64,000 nucleotides of DNA from Methylomonas sp. LW13 (GCF_016865255.1 NZ_CP033381.1:3348001-3412000); one strand, 5' to 3'; shown: positions 16,723 through 24,981, counted from the stretch's first letter. Notes: generated by a model from the letters alone, not told the origin. Made by a program: numbers and translations.

Positions 16723-17664
16723 ATGTACCAACAATATTCCATTGCTAACACCTTCGGCATTCAGGCCCCGGCTTCCATGAAAGTGGAAGGTTTTAGCCCG
16801 GCCAATAACCCGTATGTGCCGGCTATCAAGCCCTATGTGTTTCGCAAGGATCACTTGCGGGATGTGTTGGCGTTTTTGGGCGCACACAATGGCGATGGTT
16901 TATACCTGACCGGGCCGACCGGTTCCGGCAAAACCTCGTTGTTGGAGCAAGTCGCGGCGCGTCTCAATTGGGGCGTGCATTCGGTCACCGGTCACGGCCG
17001 ACTGGAGCTCAACGATCTGCTCGGTCAGTACATGCTAATCGACGGCGGTGCGATGAAGTGGATCGACGGCCCCTTGACCTTGGCGGTACGTCTGGGCCAT
17101 GTGCTGTTGATTAACGAAATCGATGCAATCGATCCCGCAGAGCTGATTGGCCTGAATGAAATCGTCGAAGGCAAACCGTTGACGATTCCGCAGACCGGCG
17201 ACGTGATTGCCCCGCATTCCAAGTTTCGTTTGGTGGCCACCGGCAATAGTGCCGGCAGTGGCGACCAGTCGGGTTTGTACCAAGGGGTGTTGCGGCAAAA
17301 CCTGGCCTTCCTGGATCGGTTTAGGTTGATGGAAGTCGGTTACCCCGAGCCTGAAGACGAAATGAAGCTGTTGGCCGATGTGGTGCCGACCATGCCGGAA
17401 TCTGTACGGGAAAGCATGATCAAAGTGGCCAATCAGATTCGTAAAGTCTTTATTGGCGGTGCGGATGGCAACGGCATGTTGTCGGTGACCTTATCGACGC
17501 GCGGTTTGGTGCGCTGGGCAACCTTGGTGGCGACCTTCAAAAGTGCCCCAAATGCCCTCGCCTATTCGCTGGATCGTGCCTTGACTTTCCGTGCAGAACC
17601 CGCCGAACGCGAAGCGATTCATCGCATCGCCAAGGATGTGTTCGGTGACGATTGGGCTGTGTAG
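16723..17664 (+). CDS. CobS/MoxR-like AAA+ ATPase
   Basis: The ATG at 16723, preceded by GAGGAG, gives 313 residues. The AAA+ core has Walker A GPTGSGKT (64-71), Walker B LLINEID (about 128-134) and a sensor-like VATGNS. In SXT/IncA/C elements a CobS-like ATPase, a DUF3150 protein and a CobT-like VWA protein sit together as here. MoxR-type ATPases remodel partners together with VWA proteins; real cobalt chelation is unlikely. Its substrate in this module is unknown. It ends GDDWAV, faintly similar to the acidic aromatic tails of its neighbours. Confidence 0.88.
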   Translation: MYQQYSIANTFGIQAPASMKVEGFSPANNPYVPAIKPYVFRKDHLRDVLAFLGAHNGDGLYLTGPTGSGKTSLLEQVAARLNWGVHSVTGHGRLELNDLLGQYMLIDGGAMKWIDGPLTLAVRLGHVLLINEIDAIDPAELIGLNEIVEGKPLTIPQTGDVIAPHSKFRLVATGNSAGSGDQSGLYQGVLRQNLAFLDRFRLMEVGYPEPEDEMKLLADVVPTMPESVRESMIKVANQIRKVFIGGADGNGMLSVTLSTRGLVRWATLVATFKSAPNALAYSLDRALTFRAEPAEREAIHRIAKDVFGDDWAV

Positions 17665-17666
17665 CT

Positions 17667-18428
17667 ATGATAGCCTGGAGTTTATACCGTCATCGTAATA
17701 CAGACGGCAGTTCCAAAGACTGGGCGGTCCGAAGCAATTCGGATGGCAGTATCACCACCCGCTGGGGCAAAACGGCCAATCGATTACCGGGCGTCAGTAA
17801 TCGTTATGGGATTCAGCAACGCGATATCGAACGGCAAAAACAGGCCAAGGGCTATGAATGGGTTGGTTTGGTGGATATTGATGTGAACGGCAACGTACGG
17901 TTTCCGGACACGTCCTCGACGATCGCTCCATCCGTTCCAGAGGCAACCACCATCCCGTCTCCGCCCGTCAGGGTCGACAAGCTGTATTGGCATGTCGATT
18001 GTCGCGCCGGTCAGGCGACCTTGCTCGACATGAGGCTCGCCTTGCGACGTTGGTTGGGCGACCTGGAGGCCTGGTCTCAGGCTCAAGGACTTGCCGTAAG
18101 CGACTGGTCCGGTTGGCAACGGCTGATCGACGCCAGTCTGGGCGAGGAAGCCTTCGATCTCAGCGGTCAAATCCACCTCGAGCACGGGGTGTTGCCTTGG
18201 CTGTGGTTGATGGCCTTGAAGCAGGCCGCCTTTCCTGGCGTCTCGGTCGGAATTGCCACCGAAAGCGGCCGCGACGTGTCGGCAGAGCTGAAAGCCGAAA
18301 CCGAAGTCCTGGCGCTATTCGAGATCGACATCGAGGCCATAAGGCCGTTGGCGGAAAGTTTGGGGCTATTGAAACCCCGACTTGATCTGGCGTTGGCCAT
18401 GGCCGATCAAACCGATCACTGGTTTTGA
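17667..18428 (+). CDS. Unknown protein with WGR-like N-terminus and DxWF tail
   Basis: The ATG at 17667 is 2 nt after the AAA+ stop, implying coupling; the frame opens 15 nt earlier. The first 70 residues (SKDWAVRSNSDGSITTRWGK) resemble a WGR domain, a nucleic-acid or protein-binding module, though this is by eye only. The rest is unrecognised and lacks membrane segments. It ends DQTDHWF, matching the terminal pattern of the exonuclease and DUF3150 proteins. A role as adaptor in the module is inference. Confidence 0.75.
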   Translation: MIAWSLYRHRNTDGSSKDWAVRSNSDGSITTRWGKTANRLPGVSNRYGIQQRDIERQKQAKGYEWVGLVDIDVNGNVRFPDTSSTIAPSVPEATTIPSPPVRVDKLYWHVDCRAGQATLLDMRLALRRWLGDLEAWSQAQGLAVSDWSGWQRLIDASLGEEAFDLSGQIHLEHGVLPWLWLMALKQAAFPGVSVGIATESGRDVSAELKAETEVLALFEIDIEAIRPLAESLGLLKPRLDLALAMADQTDHWF

Positions 18429-18454
18429 TCAGCTGAGGTTCCGACCATTGATTC

Positions 18455-18483
18455 CTGCAGCGAACTGTTCTCTGCAGTTTTTT
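18455..18483 (+). terminator. Terminator-like hairpin after the WGR-like gene
   Basis: CTGCAG (18455-18460) and CTGCAG (18472-18477) pair, followed by six T (18478-18483). Confidence 0.5.
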
Positions 18484-18490
18484 AACACTC

Positions 18491-18531
18491 ACCCGGAAGG
18501 GGCCATTTGCCCCCATGGGGTCAGTGTGCCT
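18491..18531 (+). promoter_or_regulatory. Hairpin leader upstream of the DUF3150 gene
   Basis: CCCGGAAGGGG is followed by GCCCCCATGGGGTC and GTGTGCC; GGC can pair with the final GCC around a CCCC-CAT-GGGG hairpin. The element ends about 7 nt before the ribosome binding site AGGAGG. It has no T-run but matches the family in layout and position. Confidence 0.45.
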
Positions 18532-18550
18532 TCTTCCCTAGGAGGTTCAC

Positions 18551-19759
18551 ATGACACAAACCCAACTCATTTTAGATCAAGTAGTCTTGGTCAAAGTCGA
18601 CGCCACGATTTACGGCGCGCGCAAAAAACTCAACAAAGAAGATCTGGTACTGGCCGACGGTAGCAAGTTGCCGCCGGAGGATTTGGCCAGTTTAGGCTCG
18701 AAGCGCTTGCTCGATCCGGACCGTCTCTCGGTGTTCAACCGCCTGAAAAAGGAAGCCGAACGCATTTGTTTACGCGTCGGCACCCGCTTTCTGGGCGGTT
18801 TCATCGTACCGGTCGCGGCAGCACCACAAGTCACGGTGGAACTGGATCGAATCGCTGGGGATTTTGCTCAGGCACGGGCCGAGTTTTTGGATGGCTACGA
18901 TACTGCGGTACAAGACTGGATGGTCAAACATCCGGAATTCGCCGGCATCATCGAAAAAGCCATTGACTCGGTGGCCTTGGTCGCCACCCGCTTGACCTTT
19001 GATTATCTGGTGGTGTCGGTGGCCTTACCCGAACAGTTGCCAAAAGTGGAGGTCGAACGCCTGGAAAGCAAAATCGGTTCGTTGAGCGAGCAGATGTTCC
19101 ATGAAATTGCGGTGGACGCCAACTTGCTGGTCGAACAATCGTTGCTCGGCAAGGAACAAGTCACCCGCAACGCGCTCAGGCCGATCAAACGCATCCGCGA
19201 CAAACTCGATGGCTTGAGTTTTTTGGATCATCGCGTAGCGCCGGTGGTAACCACCATTGACGACTTGCTCGGCAAAATTCCGACTCGGGGCTCAATCGAA
19301 GGCGGTTTGCTGCAGGAAATTCTCGCCATGGCGATGTTGCTGGCCGATCCGGATAAAACTCGGCGGCACGGAGAAGGATTGTTGGCGGCGCAAGCGCCTA
19401 CACCGGAGCTAGAGACCGATGCTGACGTTGATGTCGAAGAAATCGTCGATCCAACGGAACCCGAGTCATCCGAATTGCCAGCATCACCAACACCCGTCAT
19501 CCCTGTCATTGCAGAGACCGTTTCGAGCGATCCGGATTTTACGGATCTGTTTGATGGCATCTTTGACGATGAGCTCGAAGCAGAATCGTCATCCGATGAC
19601 TGGGCTTTAGAAGTCTTGCTGGATAAACGCCAGTCCGATTTGGTAACCGGTCACGATGCCGATCAAGCCAATGATTTGGAGAACTCAGCGGAACCGGCAA
19701 CGGTGACGGCGGGAGACGATGAGGAGGCGGACGATTCCGACCAGGATTACTGGTTCTGA
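18551..19759 (+). CDS. DUF3150 family protein
   Basis: The 402-residue protein starts after AGGAGG and has the DUF3150 opening (VVLVKVDATIYGARKKL) with a helical core to about residue 275, then a long acidic low-complexity linker (about 280-400). DUF3150 genes accompany CobS/CobT-like genes in ICEs and IncA/C plasmids; their function is unknown. The protein ends SDQDYWF, sharing D-aromatic-W-F with two neighbours. The disordered linker plus terminal motif looks like a tethered docking peptide. Confidence 0.82.
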   Translation: MTQTQLILDQVVLVKVDATIYGARKKLNKEDLVLADGSKLPPEDLASLGSKRLLDPDRLSVFNRLKKEAERICLRVGTRFLGGFIVPVAAAPQVTVELDRIAGDFAQARAEFLDGYDTAVQDWMVKHPEFAGIIEKAIDSVALVATRLTFDYLVVSVALPEQLPKVEVERLESKIGSLSEQMFHEIAVDANLLVEQSLLGKEQVTRNALRPIKRIRDKLDGLSFLDHRVAPVVTTIDDLLGKIPTRGSIEGGLLQEILAMAMLLADPDKTRRHGEGLLAAQAPTPELETDADVDVEEIVDPTEPESSELPASPTPVIPVIAETVSSDPDFTDLFDGIFDDELEAESSSDDWALEVLLDKRQSDLVTGHDADQANDLENSAEPATVTAGDDEEADDSDQDYWF

Positions 19760-19781
19760 TCTGACGCCATTTAACTATTCA

Positions 19782-19834
19782 CCCACTGGGGCAAAGTCAT
19801 GTCCCGCTGGGGCCATGGTTTGCCCCGTATTTTG
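19782..19834 (+). promoter_or_regulatory. Attenuator-like leader upstream of the CobT-like gene
   Basis: GGGGCAAA (19788-19795) pairs perfectly with TTTGCCCC (19819-19826), enclosing a second hairpin CATG-CCC-GCTG-GGG-CATG. CCCACTGGGG at the 5' side can compete for the same G-run. GTATTTT follows, then TTGGAG as ribosome binding site. Confidence 0.65.
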
Positions 19835-19843
19835 GAGCACACC

Positions 19844-21667
19844 ATGAAAAATAGAACCTTACACAACGCATTTCCCATCGTTGCGGCCGCCATTGGCAAT
19901 CGCTTTGGCGTCAAAGTCAGTGTCGGTGGCAATCAGGCTTATACCGATGGGAAATCGATTCAGTTGCCGGCTTATGACGGCGACGATCAGGATTATCAGG
20001 ATATCGCCTGGGGACTGTTAGCCCACGAGGCGGCGCATATTCGCTATTCGGATTTTACGCTTCGCTATGGCAGTTCGGTCTTACGTCGGAGGCTTTGCAA
20101 TGCGATTGAAGATGTCCGAATCGAGTATGAACTGGCCAAAGACTTTCCGGGGACTCGACTGACGATACGCACGGTCATCGAAAAGATGATTGCCAAAGGC
20201 GACTTTGTCGCCAGCCGTATCGACGACCATCCGGCCAATATTCTGTACAGCTATGTCTTGAAAAGCTTGCGTGCCAGGGTATTGGGTCAGTCGGCGTTAC
20301 AGCCGTTGGTCGAGGAAACCGAAATCGCATTGAAGGCAACGTTTCCCATCGGCGCGGTAACGCGACTGAAAGGCTTGCTGTCCGAAGTTCCGGAGAGCTT
20401 GCAATCGGAGAGCGATTGTTTGCAGTTGACCGATCGCATCCTGACCATGATTGAACAGGAGTTCGAACAACAACGGCAACGCAATCAGGCCCAGCCATCG
20501 GCAGATGAGGAAACCACTCCTCCTAAACCGGATGAGACCTATCAGGATGCTGAATCAGCCGAATCAAATGATACGGAAGGCCCGGATTCCGAGGATGACA
20601 CGAAGTCCAATGAACGCTTACCCAACGACACTGATGACGAATCGTCTTCAGAATCCGATGGTAACGATGCATTGAATCCGGCAGATCCTGACAATGAACC
20701 AACAACATACTCCAATAGCGCTTTATACACTCCGCAATGTGATGATGAAGAGACCACGGAGATTCGGGACCCTATCGACGTCTTGAAAACCTTGTTGTCC
20801 GCTGAAGACGGTGACATCGAGCGGGATTTATTCGAATCGCTGAAATCGGCTTTGTCGTTGGCGGCCGAAGACGTATCGGAATTGCTGATGCCGAGCGGCC
20901 ACGAGCCGCCCATGGATGAGCGGGCTGGTGCGTTTTTGCTGCGTAAGGTGCAAAGCGAATCGGGAAAAATCCGCGCCGCGTTGCAAGGCCTGGTGCAATC
21001 GCAAACCCTGAACCGCTCGCAACACGCCTGTCGTGGGCGACGGCTGGATGGTAAGCGTTTGCATCGACTGCCGCTGGGCGAAACCAAGCTGTTTCAACGC
21101 AAGCAGTCCAAGGCGGCACCCAATACGGCCATCCATCTGCTACTCGATAAGTCGGAAAGCATGGGTTATCAAGTCACCGATAGCCAGGGTCAGCCGATAG
21201 GATCGCGAATGCCGATTGCATTGGAAGCCACTTTGGCGCTGGCCTTGGCCTTTGAAGGGATTCCGGGAGTCAATCCTGGCGTCACTGCGTTTCCAGGCCA
21301 TCACGATGATTCGGTTTTTCGTCTGATTGAGCATGGCCAACGTGTGAATGCCAGAACTGGTGCCTTCTCTTTGTCGGCTACCGGCAGTACGCCGATGACC
21401 GAAGCGATTTGGTTTGGTGCGGCGTCACTGCTGCGTTGCCGGGAACCGCGCAAGGTATTGATGGTAATGACCGATGGTCAACCCAATGATACCCTGAGCA
21501 CACTGGAGCTGTTGCAGCGCTGCCGCGATAGCGGTATTGAAACCGTCGGTGTGGGGTTGGGACTGGATGTCAGTCATCTATTCCCGATTGCCATCACCAT
21601 CAACGAACTTCAAGAGCTGAGAGCGCAATTGTTCGAACTCTCGAAATCGTTGTTGTTGGCGGCTTAA
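19844..21667 (+). CDS. CobT-like VWA protein with HExxH motif
   Basis: The ATG at 19844 with TTGGAG 7 nt upstream gives 607 residues; an upstream extension to 19799 overlaps the leader hairpin and is rejected. The N-terminus carries HEAAH (61-65) in LLAHEAAHIRYSDF, a possible zinc site. A highly acidic linker follows (about 205-310), then a VWA domain with the MIDAS motif DKSES (about 433) and TDGQPND. This is the VWA partner of the CobS-like AAA+ ATPase. By analogy with MoxR/VWA pairs it may be a chaperone or remodelling complex acting on recombination proteins. Whether HExxH is active is unknown. Confidence 0.85.
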   Translation: MKNRTLHNAFPIVAAAIGNRFGVKVSVGGNQAYTDGKSIQLPAYDGDDQDYQDIAWGLLAHEAAHIRYSDFTLRYGSSVLRRRLCNAIEDVRIEYELAKDFPGTRLTIRTVIEKMIAKGDFVASRIDDHPANILYSYVLKSLRARVLGQSALQPLVEETEIALKATFPIGAVTRLKGLLSEVPESLQSESDCLQLTDRILTMIEQEFEQQRQRNQAQPSADEETTPPKPDETYQDAESAESNDTEGPDSEDDTKSNERLPNDTDDESSSESDGNDALNPADPDNEPTTYSNSALYTPQCDDEETTEIRDPIDVLKTLLSAEDGDIERDLFESLKSALSLAAEDVSELLMPSGHEPPMDERAGAFLLRKVQSESGKIRAALQGLVQSQTLNRSQHACRGRRLDGKRLHRLPLGETKLFQRKQSKAAPNTAIHLLLDKSESMGYQVTDSQGQPIGSRMPIALEATLALALAFEGIPGVNPGVTAFPGHHDDSVFRLIEHGQRVNARTGAFSLSATGSTPMTEAIWFGAASLLRCREPRKVLMVMTDGQPNDTLSTLELLQRCRDSGIETVGVGLGLDVSHLFPIAITINELQELRAQLFELSKSLLLAA

Positions 21668-21686
21668 ATACTGAAGGAAACCTCGC

Positions 21687-22013
21687 TTACTCGAACAAGG
21701 TCGATAGTCGTGCCAGCACGTCATCCATGATGGCGTCCGGTACGCTATCGACCCATCGAGCTTGGCGAGCCGCCAAATCGAGGATACGCGGTTGGTCGCA
21801 GCGAATCACACCGGTGGTTTTGATTCCCGTCAACGGAACCGCAAATCCCAGGCGCCGCGCGAAATCACCGCCCGTGGTGATCGGTAATACCACCGGCAGT
21901 TTGGTGACCTGATTGAATTCATCCGGGGACACGATGACCACCGGCCGGCTGCCTTTTTGTTCATGGCCTGCGGTCGGATCGAGTGAAACCAAATAGATGT
22001 CGCCGCGCTTCAT
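21687..22013 (-). CDS. MazF/ChpB-like endoribonuclease toxin
   Basis: The 108-residue protein begins MKRGDIYLVSLDPTAGHEQK and contains RPVVIVSPDEFN and PITTGGDFARR, typical of the MazF/PemK fold; such toxins cut mRNA at short motifs. It overlaps its antitoxin by 4 nt (ATGA). It is convergent with the CobT-like gene (20-nt gap). Probable function is stabilisation of the element. Confidence 0.92.
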   Translation of the reverse strand: MKRGDIYLVSLDPTAGHEQKGSRPVVIVSPDEFNQVTKLPVVLPITTGGDFARRLGFAVPLTGIKTTGVIRCDQPRILDLAARQARWVDSVPDAIMDDVLARLSTLFE

Positions 22014-22267
22014 AGCAGTTCGTTACCCACCGCCGGCGTATCGATCCATTCGCGCTCTTCTTCGGACAGTGGTGCGGAATAGTCTGAATTGGCCAGTAAT
22101 TCGGCCAGGGTGTAATGCGGCTTCGGAGATGGCTCTACGACCAAACGGCCGTGATCGATAACCAAGCCTACCGTCGCGCCGGCTTGCAAGTGTAATTGTT
22201 CCAACAATGCCGGAGGCACCGCCAACATGATTGAGCCGCCGACTTTACGTAGATTGGTAGTGTGCAT
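22010..22267 (-). CDS. MazE/ChpS-like AbrB-fold antitoxin
   Basis: The start at 22267 is preceded by GGAG at 7 nt; a frame extension to 22297 has no such site. The 85-residue protein opens with MHTTNLRKVGGSIMLAVPPAL, a swapped-hairpin AbrB DNA-binding domain, and has an acidic tail that would cover the toxin. Autorepression of the pair is expected from the family. Confidence 0.9.
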   Translation of the reverse strand: MHTTNLRKVGGSIMLAVPPALLEQLHLQAGATVGLVIDHGRLVVEPSPKPHYTLAELLANSDYSAPLSEEEREWIDTPAVGNELL

Positions 22268-22330
22268 AGCATCGCTCCGGGGATAATTGTTATACAAAAA
22301 TATAACATAAAATCCCTCTCCACAGGTCGG

Positions 22331-22373
22331 TTTTTCCGATGGCTCGACTTCTCAAGTCCAGCCATCGGAAAAA
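22331..22373. terminator. Long bidirectional terminator-like palindrome
   Basis: TTTTTCCGATGGCT and AGCCATCGGAAAAA form a 14-bp stem, with GACTT-CTC-AAGTC pairing inside. Flanking T and A runs suit termination in both directions. It separates the mazEF-like promoter region from the leader of the 22599 gene. Confidence 0.6.
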
Positions 22374-22408
22374 CAGGCACTTCATGCGTTCTGTCCAGAA
22401 CGCTGAAT

Positions 22409-22487
22409 CCGACTTCGGTCGGCGTTCCGTCTTTAGGCGGCGAGCAAGGTGTTCCCTTGATCGTGTCGGGTACGTCAAGCCCGATGT
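22409..22487 (+). ncRNA. Structured leader element, copy C
   Basis: This copy is identical to copy A over its first 34 nt and then diverges. The third stem is CAAGG-TGTTC-CCTTG, unrelated in sequence to copies A and B but again able to pair. The last stem is TCGGG/CCCGA, with A-T to G-C exchange against copy A. The ACGTCAAG linker is retained. It lies about 110 nt before the 22599 gene. Confidence 0.65.
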
Positions 22488-22521
22488 AAATCGCAGTGGT
22501 GCTACCCACTGAAAATCAAAA

Positions 22522-22575
22522 CCCGCTTCGGGCGACCATCGCCCGGCCGGGCGCTGTTCATTCGAAGTGTTTTCT
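22522..22575 (+). promoter_or_regulatory. Attenuator-like leader upstream of the 22599 gene
   Basis: CGCTTCG (22524-22530) pairs with CGAAGTG (22563-22569), enclosing the perfect CGCCCG-GC-CGGGCG hairpin (22540-22553). TTTTCTT follows, and AAAGGAG precedes the start codon. Confidence 0.6.
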
Positions 22576-22598
22576 TAAATTTTCAAAGGAGAACTTCA

Positions 22599-23132
22599 AT
22601 GAACTTTATTTTCGGCGTCATCCTTTTGGCGATGTTTATCCTTGCCTTGCGAGTCCTTTGGGCAACGGCGTTGCAACTGCTGAGCGCATTGCAACACGCA
22701 GCTCAAACGTTTCACCGCTATCGTGTGCAGCGTTTGGCTCGTAACCGGCTACCGGTAGTCATGCCCCAAATCCGTCATGAGGTGGATTGGTTGGCCATGT
22801 CCGATTCCGTGCGCCAGGAAATTCAGACACGTAATCACGCTGTCAATCGTGAGGCTGTACGACTGGAGGCACAATTACAGGCCAAGTTAAAAACCATCGA
22901 GATCTATGAAGCGAATATTCAAATCGCCAAACTGGAGCGGGAGTTGTTGAAAATCAAACCGGTGATCGACAGTCCAGAGCCTGAAGTCAAAAAAACTCGG
23001 CGCTCGAAAAAGCAGTCGGTTGCCGTCACTGAAACTACAACCCAGAACACGAAACATCCGGTTTCTCAGCTACGGGCTGCATTGAAAGGCAACGATTTAT
23101 CGACGCCGGTCAGTGAGTCTGTCCGCCATTGA
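22599..23132 (+). CDS. Hypothetical single-pass membrane protein with coiled coil
   Basis: I do not recognise this 177-residue protein. An N-terminal membrane helix (about 3-25) is followed by a basic segment, a long coiled-coil-like region (about 75-130) and a lysine-rich tail. AAAGGAG supports the start. It may anchor an element-encoded complex at the membrane. It overlaps the convergent next gene by 23 nt. Confidence 0.7.
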   Translation: MNFIFGVILLAMFILALRVLWATALQLLSALQHAAQTFHRYRVQRLARNRLPVVMPQIRHEVDWLAMSDSVRQEIQTRNHAVNREAVRLEAQLQAKLKTIEIYEANIQIAKLERELLKIKPVIDSPEPEVKKTRRSKKQSVAVTETTTQNTKHPVSQLRAALKGNDLSTPVSESVRH

Positions 23133-23484
23133 ATACCGCAAGCGTCGCGCCGTTTTTTGTCATTACGGTGCGTACTGGCTTAGCCAAGTCAACCTTGGGT
23201 TCGTCGAAGCGAAAGCCATCCGGCAACAGCGATTGGAGATCCTCAAAGGTTTCCCGTCGCAATTGCCGGACATTGCTCAACAACGTCCAGGCTCGCTTCG
23301 GATCGTCGATATTTTGCAACACATCGGCTTCCGCGGCATCCAACTTCGTCAAAATTGTTTTGCAAAGATTTAACGCATTCAGTCTGGGATCGAGTGGTAT
23401 TGCCATCGGTTTTCGTACTGGTTGCGTACTCTCGGTCTGCTTAAGACTGAGGAAATCAAAAATGCGCAAAATATCGTCAAACAT
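23110..23484 (-). CDS. Hypothetical protein
   Basis: This 124-residue soluble protein (start MFDDILRIFDFLSLKQ) is unrecognised. It is convergent with the previous gene. The minus frame is preferred over a plus-strand open frame at 23113-23373 because its composition looks protein-like (acidic helices, PLDPRLNALNL). No strong ribosome binding site is visible, so the call is moderate. Confidence 0.5.
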   Translation of the reverse strand: MFDDILRIFDFLSLKQTESTQPVRKPMAIPLDPRLNALNLCKTILTKLDAAEADVLQNIDDPKRAWTLLSNVRQLRRETFEDLQSLLPDGFRFDEPKVDLAKPVRTVMTKNGATLAVFNGGQTH

Positions 23485-23590
23485 GGCTATTTCTCTGCTA
23501 TTTGATGAGTTTTAGTCACCATATACCGATTTTTGCGCGAATTCAACCCCGCTGTGTGAGCCAGATTTAGGCTTAATTCAGCGTTTTTAA

Positions 23591-23636
23591 CCCTGCAGGA
23601 ACCTCATCCTGTCGGGTGGTCGTTCCTGCATTTTTT
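23591..23636 (+). promoter_or_regulatory. Terminator-like leader upstream of the 23650 gene
   Basis: GCAGGAAC (23595-23602) pairs perfectly with GTTCCTGC (23622-23629) around an inner ACC/GGT-closed hairpin, followed by six T (23631-23636). The ribosome binding site GGAGGAG starts in the very next bases. CCTGCAGG at the 5' side can compete. Confidence 0.7.
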
Positions 23637-23649
23637 GGAGGAGATGACC

Positions 23650-24312
23650 ATGAAAACAATCAACCAACCTAGCGTTGGCACAACCCCTGCCGAAAACAGC
23701 ACGGTTCGGTATCTGAATCAGTACCGGTGTCCCTACTGCCAAACCGAATGGGAGGATGAATGGGATTGCGCCTGTAACGATCGCTGCCCGGACTGCAACA
23801 AGGAAATCGAGCCTTATGAAAGCGCATTGATCGAGGGTGAATCGGCGGAAACCGAGTCCCCAGTCGAAGAACCCGCGTCAGCCAATGTCACGGCGGCGGC
23901 TATGAATCGGTTCTTCGTAGTCTCCTACGAAATCGACTATATGCACCGCGTTTCGGTGGGTATCACTGCGGAGAGTCACGAAGCGGCACAACTGATTGCC
24001 GAGCAGGCATTCAATGACGCCACGATTTGGGATGACACCGCTGCTATGCCGTTATTGTCCGATGAATTTCATGAATCGGAGGGTGAAAGCCTGGTCTGGG
24101 AGTGCGTTGCGGTTGAACAATGGCCAGACCCGGATCATTCGGTACGGCAATTGAAGCAGGAACAAGCAGCCATGCGGGTTTGCCGGGGATTGGTCGAAGC
24201 CTATCAACAAGGTGAAGCCAGTGGCGGCAGTATCGATTGGGACGACTTGGATCCATTAATCCCTCTGGCCTTACAAGCCTTGGGGAAACCTGCATTGGAA
24301 ATTCAATCCTAA
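23650..24312 (+). CDS. Zinc-ribbon-containing hypothetical protein
   Basis: The ATG at 23650 sits 6 nt after GGAGGAG; ATGs at 23635 and 23644 overlap that site. The 220-residue protein has a CPYC...CACNDRCPDC zinc ribbon at about 30-53, an acidic linker, and a domain of about 70 residues (FFVVSYEIDYMHRVSVGITA) that I do not recognise. Similar proteins occur in ICEs as conserved hypotheticals. Nucleic-acid or protein binding through the ribbon is a guess. Confidence 0.72.
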   Translation: MKTINQPSVGTTPAENSTVRYLNQYRCPYCQTEWEDEWDCACNDRCPDCNKEIEPYESALIEGESAETESPVEEPASANVTAAAMNRFFVVSYEIDYMHRVSVGITAESHEAAQLIAEQAFNDATIWDDTAAMPLLSDEFHESEGESLVWECVAVEQWPDPDHSVRQLKQEQAAMRVCRGLVEAYQQGEASGGSIDWDDLDPLIPLALQALGKPALEIQS

Positions 24313-24392
24313 AACTTCGCGCGGTCTTTAAGCGCGCAATTTGCAAAAGCCCGAGGTAGCCACGTCATTTGATTTGGCACTCATTTTTTCCA

Positions 24393-24445
24393 CCCACACG
24401 GGAATGTCCTATTCCCGCTGGGGAATCGTGATGTTTCCGTTTTTT
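24393..24445 (+). promoter_or_regulatory. Attenuator-like leader upstream of the 24462 gene
   Basis: CGGGAA (24399-24404) pairs with TTTCCG (24434-24439) and encloses ATTCCC-GCTG-GGGAAT (24411-24426). Six T follow. CCCACACGGG at the 5' side offers the competing hairpin. TTGAGGA before the ATG is the ribosome binding site. Confidence 0.65.
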
Positions 24446-24461
24446 CCTTGAGGACAACATC

Positions 24462-24959
24462 ATGAAACAAATCTTTGAACACACCTTCGGCACGGGGCAT
24501 TGCATCCAATATCAGCGTTTGCCGTCGGGCACCTGTTATCACGCCGATACACCGGAACCGGTGGTCGAGTTGCTGGAACAGCTTCGCCATAGCCGACGCA
24601 AAATCAGGTTGTATTACGGCGACACCCAAACAGGTCAGTCCTGGCTCGATGAGAATGATGTCATCGGCTGGATCGGCCGCTCGACCGGCACGATTAAAGT
24701 GCCACTTTTGATCGAACCGGGTGACATCGGTGGTCCGGCATTGCTGGATCATTGCATCGTCCGTATCGACAGCCCACGCCAAGTGCTTTACCAACACGAT
24801 GAATTTCGTGTTGGAGAGGTGGAACTGGTCAGAGGTGAGCTTAACCGCTTGCCTTGGGAAATCTGGATCGACGGAGCCGTGCATGCCCGGTTCAAGGGGA
24901 AAATCGAAGCCCGGCAGTATCAGGACTTCATAGAAGGCAAACGATTTGCGTTGATCTGA
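24462..24959 (+). CDS. Hypothetical protein of the integrative element
   Basis: This 165-residue soluble protein is unrecognised. It is rich in beta-type segments (KIRLYYGDTQTGQSWLDEND, then GDIGGPALLDHCIVRID) and ends with a basic region and KRFALI. Proteins of this style are common as conserved hypotheticals in ICE backbones, but I cannot name the family. A terminator follows. Confidence 0.72.
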   Translation: MKQIFEHTFGTGHCIQYQRLPSGTCYHADTPEPVVELLEQLRHSRRKIRLYYGDTQTGQSWLDENDVIGWIGRSTGTIKVPLLIEPGDIGGPALLDHCIVRIDSPRQVLYQHDEFRVGEVELVRGELNRLPWEIWIDGAVHARFKGKIEARQYQDFIEGKRFALI

Positions 24960-24981
24960 CGCGTCGTTTTCACTTTTGACG

